Assembly (NCBI RefSeq): GCF_000426345.1
Contig: NZ_AUFE01000030.1
Coordinates: forward strand, 16,234 to 80,233
Reading direction: 5' to 3'
From: Cupriavidus phytohabitans
Lineage (GTDB): Bacteria > Pseudomonadota > Gammaproteobacteria > Burkholderiales > Burkholderiaceae
DNA: 64,000 nt
The notes below the pieces were generated by a model. That model saw nothing but the letters and a program-made list of their open reading frames with translations, was not told where the DNA came from and did not search any database. Of the stretch, positions 1-8,735 are shown in pieces. The position numbers and the translations under genes were made by a program. How positions within the stretch are numbered: position 1 is the first letter of the stretch; every line of letters begins with the position of its first letter.

Positions 1-1
1 T

Positions 2-1198
2 GCCGTGATCGGCGCCGGCACGATGGGCGGCGGCATCAGCATGAACTTCCTGAACGCGGGCATCCCGGTCACCATCCTGGAAACCAAGCAGGAAGCGCTG
101 GACCGCGGCGTCGGCATCATCCGCAAGAACTACGAGAACAGCGCCAAGAAGGGCAAGCTCACGCAAGAGAAGGTCGAGCAGCGCATGGGCCTGCTGAGCA
201 CCACGCTGTCCTATGACGACATCAAGGATGCCGACATGGTCATCGAGGCCGTGTTCGAAGAAATGGGCGTCAAGGAAATCGTCTTCAAGAAGCTGGACGA
301 AGTGATGAAGCAGGGCGCCATCCTGGCTTCGAATACCTCCACGCTTGACGTGAACAAGATCGCCTCGTTCACCAAACGTCCGCAGGACGTGGTCGGCATG
401 CACTTCTTCAGCCCGGCCAACGTGATGAAGCTGCTGGAAGTGGTGCGCGGCGAGAAGACCGGCAAGGACGTGCTGGCCACGGTCATGCAGATCGGCAAGA
501 AGATCAAGAAGACCGCGGTGGTGTCGGGCGTGTGCGACGGCTTTATCGGCAACCGCATGATCGAGCAGTACAGCCGCCAGGCCGGCTACCTGCTGGACGA
601 AGGCGCGCTGCCGGAACAGGTCGACAAGGCCATCGAAAAGTTCGGCTTTGCCATGGGCCCGTTCCGCATGGGCGACCTGGCCGGCAACGACATCGGCTGG
701 GCCATCCGCAAGCGCCGCGCGGTGGACAAGCCTGAGATCCAGTACTCCAAGACCGCCGACCTGCTGTGCGAGATGGGCCGTTACGGCCAGAAGACCGGCG
801 CGGGCTGGTACGACTACAAGGCGGGCGACCGCAAGCCGTACCCGAACCAGCAGGTCAACGACATGATCGTGCAGCACTCCAAGGACCTGGGCATCACGCG
901 CCGCAAGATCTCGGACGAAGAGATCGTCGAGCGCCTGGTGTTCGCGCTGGTCAACGAAGGCGCCAAGATCCTGGAAGAGGGCATTGCTTCAAAGGCCTCG
1001 GATATCGACATGGTGTACCTGACCGGCTACGGCTTCCCGCTGTTCCGCGGTGGCCCGATGCTGTATGCGGACCAGGTCGGCCTGTACAACGTGGCGCTGG
1101 CCATGAAGCGCTACGCCAAGGGCTACCACGGCGAAGCCTGGCAGGTCGCGCCGCTGCTGCAGAAGCTGGCGGACGAAGGCAAGGGCTTCAATGGCTAA
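2..1198 (+). CDS. 3-hydroxyacyl-CoA dehydrogenase, C-terminal part of a FadB-like bifunctional enzyme (5' truncated)
   Basis: The frame is open to the left edge, so the gene begins upstream. The visible 399 codons open directly in a Rossmann NAD-binding motif (GAGTMGGG). They continue with the HFFSPANVMKLLEVV block, which carries the catalytic His of 3-hydroxyacyl-CoA dehydrogenases, and then two 3HCDH C-terminal domains. In FadB/FadJ-type enzymes of about 700 residues this motif follows a crotonase domain of roughly 300 residues, which would lie outside the window. The enzyme would oxidise L-3-hydroxyacyl-CoA in beta-oxidation. Thiolase, acyl-CoA dehydrogenase and SDR genes follow on the same strand, which supports this role. 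The hydratase domain is inferred, not seen. Confidence 0.93.
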   Translation, partial: AVIGAGTMGGGISMNFLNAGIPVTILETKQEALDRGVGIIRKNYENSAKKGKLTQEKVEQRMGLLSTTLSYDDIKDADMVIEAVFEEMGVKEIVFKKLDEVMKQGAILASNTSTLDVNKIASFTKRPQDVVGMHFFSPANVMKLLEVVRGEKTGKDVLATVMQIGKKIKKTAVVSGVCDGFIGNRMIEQYSRQAGYLLDEGALPEQVDKAIEKFGFAMGPFRMGDLAGNDIGWAIRKRRAVDKPEIQYSKTADLLCEMGRYGQKTGAGWYDYKAGDRKPYPNQQVNDMIVQHSKDLGITRRKISDEEIVERLVFALVNEGAKILEEGIASKASDIDMVYLTGYGFPLFRGGPMLYADQVGLYNVALAMKRYAKGYHGEAWQVAPLLQKLADEGKGFNG

Positions 1199-1241
1199 CG
1201 TTAACGGCTAAGACGCCACGAGGGTTCAGCCAGGAGCGGCC

Positions 1242-1886
1242 ATGAACACCACCATCGGACCGGACGATTGCCTGCTGGTGATCGACGTGCAGAACGACTT
1301 CATGCCGGGCGGCGCGCTTGCCGTGCCCAACGGGGATGAGGTGGTGCCCGTCATCAACCGGCTGGCGCGCGCGTTCGGGCATGTGGTGGTGACGCAGGAC
1401 TGGCATCCGGCCGCGCACGTTTCATTCGCGGCCAACCATGCCGGCACGCAGCCGTTCCAGATGCTCACGCTGCCGTATGGCGAGCAGGTGTTGTGGCCGG
1501 TGCACTGCGTGCAGGACACCCCCGGCGCCGCGCTGCATGCGGGCCTGCACGTGCCGCACGCCCGGCTGGTGATCCGCAAGGGCCACCATGCCGACGTGGA
1601 CAGCTACTCCGCCTTCCTTGAAGCGGACCGCACCACGCGCACCGGGCTGGCAGGCTACCTGCGCGAGCATGGCGTGAAGCGCGTGTTCTGCGCCGGGCTG
1701 GCGACGGACTACTGCGTGGCCTGGAGCGCGCTCGATGCGCGCGCCGCGGGCTTCGAGGCCGCGGTGATCGAGGATGCGTGCCGCGCCATCGACCTGCAGG
1801 GGTCGCTGGCCAGGGCATGGCAGGACCTCGGCGCCGCCGGCGTCGCGCGCGTGATGTCCGCGGATGTGCTCAAGGGCCAGGGCTGA
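1242..1886 (+). CDS. pncA: Nicotinamidase (pyrazinamidase)
   Basis: This 214-residue isochorismatase-fold hydrolase converts nicotinamide to nicotinate for NAD salvage. The catalytic triad is visible as D15 (in DVQNDF), K113 (in RKGHH) and C158 (in ATDYCVA). The metal-binding set D53, H55 and H59 sits in QDWHPAAH. Length is normal for bacterial PncA. The ATG at 1242 follows a good AGGAG site. The gene lies 43 bases after the hydroxyacyl-CoA dehydrogenase and 46 bases before the thiolase, so it is embedded in a beta-oxidation operon. That placement may simply be co-transcription, or it may tie NAD supply to beta-oxidation. Confidence 0.93.
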   Translation: MNTTIGPDDCLLVIDVQNDFMPGGALAVPNGDEVVPVINRLARAFGHVVVTQDWHPAAHVSFAANHAGTQPFQMLTLPYGEQVLWPVHCVQDTPGAALHAGLHVPHARLVIRKGHHADVDSYSAFLEADRTTRTGLAGYLREHGVKRVFCAGLATDYCVAWSALDARAAGFEAAVIEDACRAIDLQGSLARAWQDLGAAGVARVMSADVLKGQG

Positions 1887-1932
1887 ACCAAAACCACCGA
1901 ACTGAACGACACAAGATTCCGAGGAGCAACAC

Positions 1933-3111
1933 ATGAACGAAGCAGTCATCGTATCCACCGCACGGACCGGCCTGGCCAAGAGCTGGAAGGGCGCCTTCAA
2001 CATGACCCACGGTGCCACGCTGGGTGGCCACGCCGTGCAGCACGCCATCGCCCGCGCCAAGATCGACGCGGCGGAAGTGGAAGACGTGCTGATGGGCTGC
2101 GCCAACCCGGAAGGCGCCACCGGTGCCAATATCGCGCGCCAGATCGCGCTGCGCGCCGGTTGCCCGGTCACCGTGCCCGGTGCCACCGTCAACCGCTTCT
2201 GCTCGTCGGGCCTGCAGACCATCGCCATGGCCGCACAGCGGGTGATCGCCGATGAGGGCGACATCTTTGTCGCCGGCGGCGTGGAAAGCATCTCCTGCGT
2301 GCAGCAGGAAATGAACCGCCACATGGTCCAGGAAAGCTGGCTGGTCAAGAACAAGCCGGAAATCTACTGGAACATGCTGCAGACCGCCGAGAACGTGGCC
2401 AAGCGCTACAACGTCTCGAAGGATCGCCAGGACGAATACGGCGTGCGCAGCCAGCAACGCGCCGCCGCCGCGCAGGAAGCCGGCAAGTTCAAGGACGAGA
2501 TCGTGCCGATGACGGTGCTTGCCGGCGTCGCCGACAAGTCCACCGGCCAGCTGGTGACGAAGGAAGTCACCATCGACCGCGACGAAGGCATCCGCGCCGA
2601 CACCACGCTGGAAGGCGTGGCCAAGATCCGCAGCGCGGTGCCGGGCGGCGTGATCACCGCCGGCAATGCCTCGCAGTTCTCGGACGGCGCCTCGGCGGCC
2701 GTGGTGATGAATGCGCGCGTGGCCGAGGCCCGCGGCCTGCAGCCGCTGGGCGTGTTCCGCGGGTTTGCCGTGGCGGGTTGCGAGCCGGACGAGATGGGCA
2801 TCGGCCCCGTGTTCGCGGTGCCCAAGCTGCTGAAGAAGGCCGGCCTGAAGGTCGAGGACATCGGCCTGTGGGAGCTGAACGAAGCCTTCGCGGTGCAGGT
2901 GCTGTACTGCGCCGACAAGCTGGGCATCCCGATGGACCGCCTCAACGTCAACGGCGGCGCCATCGCGGTGGGCCATCCGTACGGCGTGTCGGGCGCGCGC
3001 CTGGTCGGCCATGCGCTGATCGAAGGCAAGCGCCGCGGCGTGAAGTACGTGGTGGTGACCATGTGCATCGGTGGCGGGCAGGGCGCAGCGGGGTTGTTCG
3101 AAGTCCTGTAA
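1933..3111 (+). CDS. Acetyl-CoA C-acyltransferase (3-ketoacyl-CoA thiolase)
   Basis: This 392-residue protein is a full-length thiolase. The nucleophile is C90 (in NRFCSSG), the catalytic His is H348 (in GHPYGVSG) and the second active-site Cys is C378 (in MCIGGGQG). It would cleave 3-ketoacyl-CoA to acetyl-CoA and a shortened acyl-CoA, completing beta-oxidation with the upstream FadB-like protein. An AGGAG site precedes the ATG. A FadA role is favoured over biosynthetic acetoacetyl-CoA thiolase (PhaA) because of the neighbouring acyl-CoA dehydrogenase and hydroxyacyl-CoA dehydrogenase. Chain-length preference cannot be read from sequence alone. Confidence 0.93.
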   Translation: MNEAVIVSTARTGLAKSWKGAFNMTHGATLGGHAVQHAIARAKIDAAEVEDVLMGCANPEGATGANIARQIALRAGCPVTVPGATVNRFCSSGLQTIAMAAQRVIADEGDIFVAGGVESISCVQQEMNRHMVQESWLVKNKPEIYWNMLQTAENVAKRYNVSKDRQDEYGVRSQQRAAAAQEAGKFKDEIVPMTVLAGVADKSTGQLVTKEVTIDRDEGIRADTTLEGVAKIRSAVPGGVITAGNASQFSDGASAAVVMNARVAEARGLQPLGVFRGFAVAGCEPDEMGIGPVFAVPKLLKKAGLKVEDIGLWELNEAFAVQVLYCADKLGIPMDRLNVNGGAIAVGHPYGVSGARLVGHALIEGKRRGVKYVVVTMCIGGGQGAAGLFEVL

Positions 3112-3140
3112 TCGCCAGCGACGCCGGCGCGCTGCCGGTT

Positions 3141-3267
3141 TGCTCCCCTCTCTCGCTCGCGGGAGAGGGGCAGGGGTGAGGGCAGGCGGTGGCATGCCGC
3201 CGGCCCGGACTTCGTAGTACCGCCCGGCCCTCACCCCAACCCTCTCCCGCAAGCGGGAGAGGGAGCA
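3141..3267. repeat. REP/BIME-like pair of inverted palindromic units
   Basis: Two related units of about 42 bases lie head to head (3141-3183 and 3227-3267). Each contains its own hairpin, CCCCTCTC...GAGAGGGG in the first and CCCTCTCCCGC...GCGGGAGAGGG in the second. The reverse complement of the second unit matches the first closely, including the flanking GGGGTGAGGGC. The spacer holds another small GGCGG/CCGCC palindrome. The element fills most of the 247-base gap between thiolase and acyl-CoA dehydrogenase. A related single unit occurs at 16376-16428. Confidence 0.8.
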
Positions 3268-3358
3268 CCCACGGGGTGTATTCCAGGGTTCCGGCGGTTC
3301 GGGCAAGAAAGCTACATGAATTCGCGAGCGCCCATGCAGCGCTCCGCCTGGAGACACC

Positions 3359-5221
3359 ATGTCGATGATCCTTTCCCGCCGCGACCTGAACTTCATTCTG
3401 TACGAATGGCTCAAGGTCGATGAACTGACCCGCATTCCGCGCTACGCCGACCACTCGCGCGAGACCTTCGATGCCGCGCTGGATACCTGCGAGAAGATCG
3501 CCACCGACCTGTTCGCGCCGCACAACAAAAAGAACGACCAGCACGAACCCGAATTCGACGGCGAGACCGTCAGCATCATCCCCGAGGTCAGCACCGCGCT
3601 GAAGGCTTTCTGCGAGGCCGGCCTGATGGCTGCCGGACAGGACTACGAACTGGGCGGCATGCAGCTGCCGGTGGTAGTCGAGAAAGCCGGCTTCGCCTAC
3701 TTCAAGGGCGCCAACGTCGGCACCAGCTCCTACCCGTTCCTGACCATCGGCAACGCCAACCTGCTGCTGACGCACGGCACGCCGGCGCAGGTCGAGACCT
3801 TCGTCAAGCCGGAGATGGAAGGGCGCTTCTTCGGCACCATGTGCCTGTCGGAGCCGCAGGCCGGCTCGTCGCTGTCGGATATCACGACGCGCGCCGAGTA
3901 TGAGGGCGAATCGCCGCTGGGCGCGCAATACCGGCTGCGCGGCAACAAGATGTGGATTTCCGCCGGCGAGCACGAGCTGTCGGACAACATCGTCCACCTT
4001 GTGCTGGCCAAGATCCCCGGCCCGGACGGCAAGCTGATCCCGGGCGTGAAGGGCATCTCGCTGTTTATCGTGCCCAAGTACCTGGTCAACGAGGATGGCT
4101 CGCTCGGCGAGCACAACGACGTGGTGCTGGCCGGCCTGAACCACAAGATGGGCTACCGCGGCACCACCAACTGCCTGCTGAATTTCGGTGAAGGCATGAA
4201 GTACAAGCCGGGCGGCAAGGCCGGTGCCATCGGCTACCTGGTGGGCGAGCCGCACAAGGGCCTGGCCTGCATGTTCCACATGATGAATGAGGCGCGCATC
4301 GGCGTGGGCCTGGGTGCGGTGATGCTCGGTTATACCGGCTACCTGCATGCGCTGGACTACGCGCGCAACCGTCCGCAAGGCCGCCCCGTCGGCCCCGGCG
4401 GGAAGGATGCGGCCAGCCCGCAGGTGAAGCTGGTCGAGCACGCCGATATCCGCCGCATGCTGCTGGCGCAGAAGAGCTATGTCGAGGGCGGCCTGGCGCT
4501 GAACCTGTACTGCGCGCGGCTGGTGGACGAGGAAGAAGCCGCTGCCGCCGCCGGCGACCAGGAGGCGCATGCGCGCCTGGCGCTGCTGCTCGACATCCTG
4601 ACCCCGATCGCCAAGAGCTGGCCGTCGCAATGGTGCCTGGAAGCCAACAACCTGGCGATCCAGGTGCACGGCGGCTACGGCTACACCCGCGAATACAACG
4701 TCGAGCAGTTCTACCGCGACAACCGCCTGAACCCGATCCACGAAGGCACGCATGGCATCCAGGGGCTGGACCTGCTGGGCCGCAAGGTGGTGATGAAGGA
4801 TGGCGCCGCGTTCAGGCTGCTGGGCGAGCGCGTGCAGGACACCATCGCCCGCGCGCTGGCCGCGGACAACGCCGAACTGGCCCAGCAGGCGCGCGCGCTC
4901 GGCGCCGCAACGAAGCGCCTTGCCGAAGTGACCCAGACGCTGTGGAGTGCCGGCGATGCCAACGTGACGCTGGCCAACGCCTCGGTCTACCTCGAAGCCT
5001 TCGGGCACGTGGTGGTCGCGTGGATCTGGCTGGAGCAGGCACTGCTGGCGCAAGCCGCGCTGGCGCAGGCGAGCGGCAAGGAGGACCAGGACTTCTATCG
5101 CGGCAAGCTGGCGGCGGCGGCGTACTTCTTCCGCTTCGAGCTGCCCAGGGTCGGCCCCCAGCTCGACTTGCTGGCATCGCTCGACCGCACCACGCTGGAC
5201 ATGCAGGACGCCTGGTTCTGA
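3359..5221 (+). CDS. Acyl-CoA dehydrogenase, large (about 600-residue) type
   Basis: This 620-residue flavoprotein belongs to the extended acyl-CoA dehydrogenase group, which has an extra C-terminal helical domain. It would introduce the alpha-beta double bond of acyl-CoA and pass electrons to ETF. The likely catalytic base is E462 in NPIHEGTHGIQ, the position expected for this subgroup. FAD-binding blocks MCLSEPQAGSS and KMWISAGEHELS are present. The start at 3359 follows GGAG; the next ATG at 3365 is also possible. It follows the thiolase after a repeat-filled gap and precedes the SDR by 55 bases. Confidence 0.92.
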   Translation: MSMILSRRDLNFILYEWLKVDELTRIPRYADHSRETFDAALDTCEKIATDLFAPHNKKNDQHEPEFDGETVSIIPEVSTALKAFCEAGLMAAGQDYELGGMQLPVVVEKAGFAYFKGANVGTSSYPFLTIGNANLLLTHGTPAQVETFVKPEMEGRFFGTMCLSEPQAGSSLSDITTRAEYEGESPLGAQYRLRGNKMWISAGEHELSDNIVHLVLAKIPGPDGKLIPGVKGISLFIVPKYLVNEDGSLGEHNDVVLAGLNHKMGYRGTTNCLLNFGEGMKYKPGGKAGAIGYLVGEPHKGLACMFHMMNEARIGVGLGAVMLGYTGYLHALDYARNRPQGRPVGPGGKDAASPQVKLVEHADIRRMLLAQKSYVEGGLALNLYCARLVDEEEAAAAAGDQEAHARLALLLDILTPIAKSWPSQWCLEANNLAIQVHGGYGYTREYNVEQFYRDNRLNPIHEGTHGIQGLDLLGRKVVMKDGAAFRLLGERVQDTIARALAADNAELAQQARALGAATKRLAEVTQTLWSAGDANVTLANASVYLEAFGHVVVAWIWLEQALLAQAALAQASGKEDQDFYRGKLAAAAYFFRFELPRVGPQLDLLASLDRTTLDMQDAWF

Positions 5222-5276
5222 GCGCTGGTTCTGACCGCGTACTACATCATTCAAAGACAACCAAGGAAGAGACAAC

Positions 5277-6059
5277 ATGCGCACCATCCAGCAACTGTTT
5301 GACCTGAAGGGCAAGACCGCGCTGATTACCGGCGGCTCGCGCGGCCTTGGCCTGCAGATCGCCGAAGCACTGGGCGAGCAGGGCGCGCGTATCGTGCTGT
5401 CGGCCCGCAAGGCCGACGAGCTGCGCGCGGCGCAGGAACACCTGAAGGGCCTCGGCATCGAGGCCGACTGGATCGCCGCCGACGGCTCGCAGGAGTCCGA
5501 GATCGCGCGGCTCGCCGACGAAGCGATCGCAAAGCTTGGCCACGTCGACATCCTCGTCAACAACGCCGGCGCCACCTGGGGCGCGCCGGCCGAAGACCAT
5601 CCGGTGGAAGCGTGGGACAAGGTGATGAACCTGAATATCCGCGGCCTGTTCCTGCTGAGCCAGCGCATCGGCAAGCTGTCGATGATCCCGCGCCGCTACG
5701 GCCGCATCATCAACGTGGCGTCGATCGCGGGCCTGGCCGGCAATCCGCCGGGGTCGATGGAGACCATCGCCTACAACACCTCGAAGGGCGCGGTGGTCAA
5801 CTTCACCCGCACGCTGGCGGGCGAGTGGGGCGAGCACAACATCACCGTCAACGCGCTGGCGCCGGGCTTCTTCCCGTCGAAGATGACCAAGGGCTCGCTC
5901 GAGCGCATGGGCGTCGACGCGATGTGCGCCGGCGTGCCGCTGCACCGCCTGGGCGACGACGAAGACCTCAAGGGCGCTGCGCTGCTGTTTGCCAGCGATG
6001 CCGGCAAGCACATCACCGGGCAGATCCTGGCGGTCGACGGCGGCGTCAGCGCGGTCTGA
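5277..6059 (+). CDS. Short-chain dehydrogenase/reductase (FabG-like)
   Basis: This is a classical 260-residue SDR. The cofactor motif TGGSRGLG is at residues 18-25, NNAG follows in the middle, and the catalytic set is S149, Y166 and K170 (YNTSK). The arginine in the glycine motif is compatible with NADP. Its position at the end of the beta-oxidation genes suggests action on a hydroxyacyl-CoA or related alcohol, but SDR substrates cannot be predicted reliably. The ATG follows AGGAAGAG-like sequence. A strong hairpin about 65 bases after the stop may end this transcription unit. Confidence 0.88.
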   Translation: MRTIQQLFDLKGKTALITGGSRGLGLQIAEALGEQGARIVLSARKADELRAAQEHLKGLGIEADWIAADGSQESEIARLADEAIAKLGHVDILVNNAGATWGAPAEDHPVEAWDKVMNLNIRGLFLLSQRIGKLSMIPRRYGRIINVASIAGLAGNPPGSMETIAYNTSKGAVVNFTRTLAGEWGEHNITVNALAPGFFPSKMTKGSLERMGVDAMCAGVPLHRLGDDEDLKGAALLFASDAGKHITGQILAVDGGVSAV

Positions 6060-6086
6060 GCGCGTCTGAGCGCGTCTGAGCGCGGC
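6057..6086. repeat. Three tandem 10-base units overlapping the SDR stop codon
   Basis: The sequence TGAGCGCGTC is present twice exactly and a third time with one change (TGAGCGCGGC). The first unit contains the SDR stop codon. This looks like a simple slippage duplication with no obvious function. Confidence 0.7.
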
Positions 6087-6125
6087 GTGAGCGACAGCCG
6101 GCGTTTGCGGCAATAATGCGGGATC

Positions 6126-6155
6126 GGCGCCGGCGGGAAAGCTGCCGCCGGCGCC
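6126..6155 (+). terminator. GC-rich hairpin after the beta-oxidation genes
   Basis: A perfect 11-base-pair stem (GGCGCCGGCGG with CCGCCGGCGCC) closes an 8-base loop. It lies 66 bases downstream of the SDR stop and 31 bases before the thioesterase start. There is no clear T-tract, so it could be a Rho-assisted terminator or an attenuator. Confidence 0.5.
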
Positions 6156-6185
6156 TCTCCAACCCCCACTTCCACTCGCATTGCC

Positions 6186-6623
6186 ATGAACCAGTACACC
6201 GGCTCCCTGAGCCATATCCCGTTCCTTTCTGATCTCGGCGTGACCTGCAGCCTCGCGGAAGGCGGGCGCAGCGAGATCGCGCTGCCGGTCGAAAAGCGCC
6301 ACCAGAACAGCTGGGACATGGCCCACGGCGGCGTGATCATGACGCTGCTCGACGTGGCCATGGCGGTGGCCGGCCGCAGCAGCGACGCAGATGGCCGCGG
6401 CGTGGTCACCATCGAGATGAAGAGCAGCTTCATGGCGCCGGGCCGCGGCCACCTGACCGCGCGCGGCACCACCGTGCACCGCACCACTACCATGGTGTTC
6501 TGCGAGGCCGAGATCGTCGATGCCGACGGCAAGACCGTGGCGCGCGGCTCGGGCACGTTCAAGTACATCCGGCGCATGCCGCCGCAGCGCCCGGGCGAAA
6601 CCGATACCGGCGCCGACGGCTGA
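6186..6623 (+). CDS. PaaI-family hotdog thioesterase
   Basis: This 145-residue protein shows the PaaI/YdiI hotdog pattern. The helix block HGGVIMTLLDVAMA is followed by the beta-strand block TIEMKSSFMAPG. It would hydrolyse an acyl-CoA or aryl-CoA thioester in the cytoplasm. It lies after the beta-oxidation genes and before an NADP-dependent oxidoreductase, so release of CoA from a degradation intermediate is plausible. The natural substrate is not determined by the sequence. Confidence 0.85.
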   Translation: MNQYTGSLSHIPFLSDLGVTCSLAEGGRSEIALPVEKRHQNSWDMAHGGVIMTLLDVAMAVAGRSSDADGRGVVTIEMKSSFMAPGRGHLTARGTTVHRTTTMVFCEAEIVDADGKTVARGSGTFKYIRRMPPQRPGETDTGADG

Positions 6624-6710
6624 ACGCCGGCACCAGGGCAGGCGGGGCGGCTCGCGCCCCGCATAGCACTTTCCACGCAGTTTCCATCTCCCATTGGAAG
6701 GAACCCCACC

Positions 6711-7721
6711 ATGTCCAACACGTTCAAGCGCATCGTCCTGGCCTCGCGTCCCGAGGGCGCGGTGACGCCGGCCAATTTCCGGCTGGAAGAAGTGCCAGTG
6801 CCGCAGATTGCCGACGGCCAGGTGCTGGTGCGCAACCATTACCTGTCGCTCGATCCCTACATGCGCGGCCGCATGAACGACAGCAAGTCGTATGCCGCGC
6901 CGCAGCCGCTCAATGAGGTGATGATCGGCGGCACCGTCGGCGAAGTGGTGGAAAGCAAGAACAGCAAGTTCAAGCCGGGCGACAAGGTGGTCGGCATGTT
7001 CGGCTGGCAGGAAATGGGCGTCAGCGACGGCACCGGCCTGCAGCCGGTCGATACCACGCATATCCCGCTGTCGGCCTACCTGGGCGCGGTCGGCATGCCG
7101 GGCGTGACCGCGTGGTATGGCCTGAACAAGATCATCCAGCCCAAGGCGGGCAAGACCATTGCGGTCAGCGCCGCGTCGGGCGCGGTCGGCAGCGTGGTGG
7201 GACAGCTGGCCAGGCTGGCCGGCTGCCGCGCGGTCGGCTTTGCCGGCGGCAAGGACAAGTGCGACTACGTGGTCAATGAGCTGGGCTTCGACGCCTGTAT
7301 CGACTACAAGGCGGCGAAAGACCCGAAAGAGCTCTACACCATGCTCAAGGAGGCCACGCCCGACGGCATCGACGGCTATTTCGAGAACGTCGGCGGCGAG
7401 ATCTTCGACGCCGTGCTGTCGCGCATGAATGCCTTCGGCCGCATCGCCATGTGCGGCATGATCGCCGGCTATGACGGCCAGCCGCTGCCGCTGAAGAACC
7501 CGCAGCTGATCCTGATCTCGCGCCTGACCATCGAGGGCTTTATCGTCTCAGAGCACATGGACGTGTGGCCGCAGGCGCTGAAGGAGCTGGGCACGGCGGT
7601 CGCGCAGGGCAAACTGAAGTTCCGCGAGAGCATTGCCGAAGGCCTGGCGAGCGCGCCTGAAGCCTTCATGGGCCTGCTCAAGGGCAAGAACTTCGGCAAG
7701 CAGCTGGTCAAGCTGGTCTGA
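6711..7721 (+). CDS. NADP-dependent oxidoreductase, CurA/leukotriene B4 dehydrogenase-like MDR family
   Basis: This 336-residue zinc-free medium-chain dehydrogenase/reductase has an N-terminal block with YLSLDPYMRGRM, typical of the CurA/YncB and prostaglandin-reductase group. Its nucleotide-binding stretch is AASGAVGSVVGQLA. Family members reduce the double bond of alpha,beta-unsaturated ketones or aldehydes with NADPH. An AAGGAA site precedes the ATG. Neighbouring thioesterase and aldolase genes suggest a degradative or detoxifying role; the exact substrate is unknown. Confidence 0.88.
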   Translation: MSNTFKRIVLASRPEGAVTPANFRLEEVPVPQIADGQVLVRNHYLSLDPYMRGRMNDSKSYAAPQPLNEVMIGGTVGEVVESKNSKFKPGDKVVGMFGWQEMGVSDGTGLQPVDTTHIPLSAYLGAVGMPGVTAWYGLNKIIQPKAGKTIAVSAASGAVGSVVGQLARLAGCRAVGFAGGKDKCDYVVNELGFDACIDYKAAKDPKELYTMLKEATPDGIDGYFENVGGEIFDAVLSRMNAFGRIAMCGMIAGYDGQPLPLKNPQLILISRLTIEGFIVSEHMDVWPQALKELGTAVAQGKLKFRESIAEGLASAPEAFMGLLKGKNFGKQLVKLV

Positions 7722-7799
7722 GCGCAGCACCGGCACGCTGCGTTCCCACGGGGCGTGCCGCGCAGGACAACGCAGGCAAGACAAGAGGAGGAGACACCC

Positions 7800-8654
7800 A
7801 TGAATGCCCCGCAAGTTCCGCAAGTCCGGCAAGGCACAAGCGACGATATCGGCGCCGGCTTGCCTGAAGAGGTCAAGGCCCGCTACCGCAACCTGCCGCG
7901 GCCGCCGCAGTTCGCCACCGTAGGCGAGGAGCGCCTGCATCGCAAGCAGCGCCTGGCCGCCGCCTTCCGTCTGTTCTCGAAATTCGGTTTCGACGAGGGC
8001 GTGGCCGGACATATCACCGCGCGCGATCCCGAGTTTCCCGACACGTTCTGGGTCAATCCGTTCGGCGTGCATTTCAGCCAGGTCAATGTCTCCAACCTGA
8101 TCCGCTGCGACCACCACGGCGACGTGGTGGAGGGCGACTACCCGGTCAATGCCGCGGCCTTTGCGATCCATTCGCGCGTGCATCAGACCCGTCCCGACGC
8201 GGTCGCTGCCGCGCACTCGCACAGCACCTATGGCCGCGCCTGGTCGACGCTGGGCCGCCCGCTCGACGCGCTGACGCAGGACGTGTGCGCGTTCTACAAC
8301 GACCACGCGGTCTATGACGATTTCGGCGGCGTGGTGGTGGAGCTGGACGAGGGCCAGCGCATCGCCAACGCGCTCGGGCAGAACAAGGCCGCGATCCTGC
8401 AGAACCACGGCCTGCTGACGGTCGGCAAGACCGTGGATGAAGCGGCGTGGTGGTTCATCACCATGGAACGTTCCTGCCAGGTGCAGCTGCTGGCCGAAGC
8501 GGCCGCCGCGCGCACGCAGGCGCCGCTGAAGGTGATTGCCGACGCTGCCGCACGGCAGGCGTATTCGATCGTCGGCACCGCGCAGGCGGGCTGGTTCCAG
8601 TTCCAGCCGCTGTATGCGCGCATCGTCAAGGAACAGCCGGACCTGCTGGACTGA
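7800..8654 (+). CDS. Class II aldolase/adducin family protein
   Basis: This 284-residue protein has the adducin/class II aldolase head domain. Metal-binding histidines are seen in AAHSHSTYGRAW and in LQNHGLLTVG. The ATG at 7800 sits 6 bases after GAGGAGGAG-like sequence and is preferred to the upstream in-frame start at 7755. Family members cleave or decarboxylate sugar phosphates, or act as metal-dependent lyases on other hydroxy compounds. It is longer than fuculose aldolases (about 215 residues) and resembles the group annotated only as class II aldolase. It appears co-transcribed with the GST-like and SDR genes that follow. Confidence 0.85.
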   Translation: MNAPQVPQVRQGTSDDIGAGLPEEVKARYRNLPRPPQFATVGEERLHRKQRLAAAFRLFSKFGFDEGVAGHITARDPEFPDTFWVNPFGVHFSQVNVSNLIRCDHHGDVVEGDYPVNAAAFAIHSRVHQTRPDAVAAAHSHSTYGRAWSTLGRPLDALTQDVCAFYNDHAVYDDFGGVVVELDEGQRIANALGQNKAAILQNHGLLTVGKTVDEAAWWFITMERSCQVQLLAEAAAARTQAPLKVIADAAARQAYSIVGTAQAGWFQFQPLYARIVKEQPDLLD

Positions 8655-8735
8655 GCGGCCGCCGCAAAGCGTTGCAATGCGGCCGCCGCATGGCGGCCAT
8701 CCCTGCAGTCGATCCACAACCGTGAGGTGGCACGC

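Noticed and set aside
2948..5674. A 908-codon open frame antisense to the acyl-CoA dehydrogenase
   Set aside because: It is a shadow of GC-biased codon use on the other strand; the product is a His/Arg/Ala-rich string with no domain, and it crosses the palindromic repeat.
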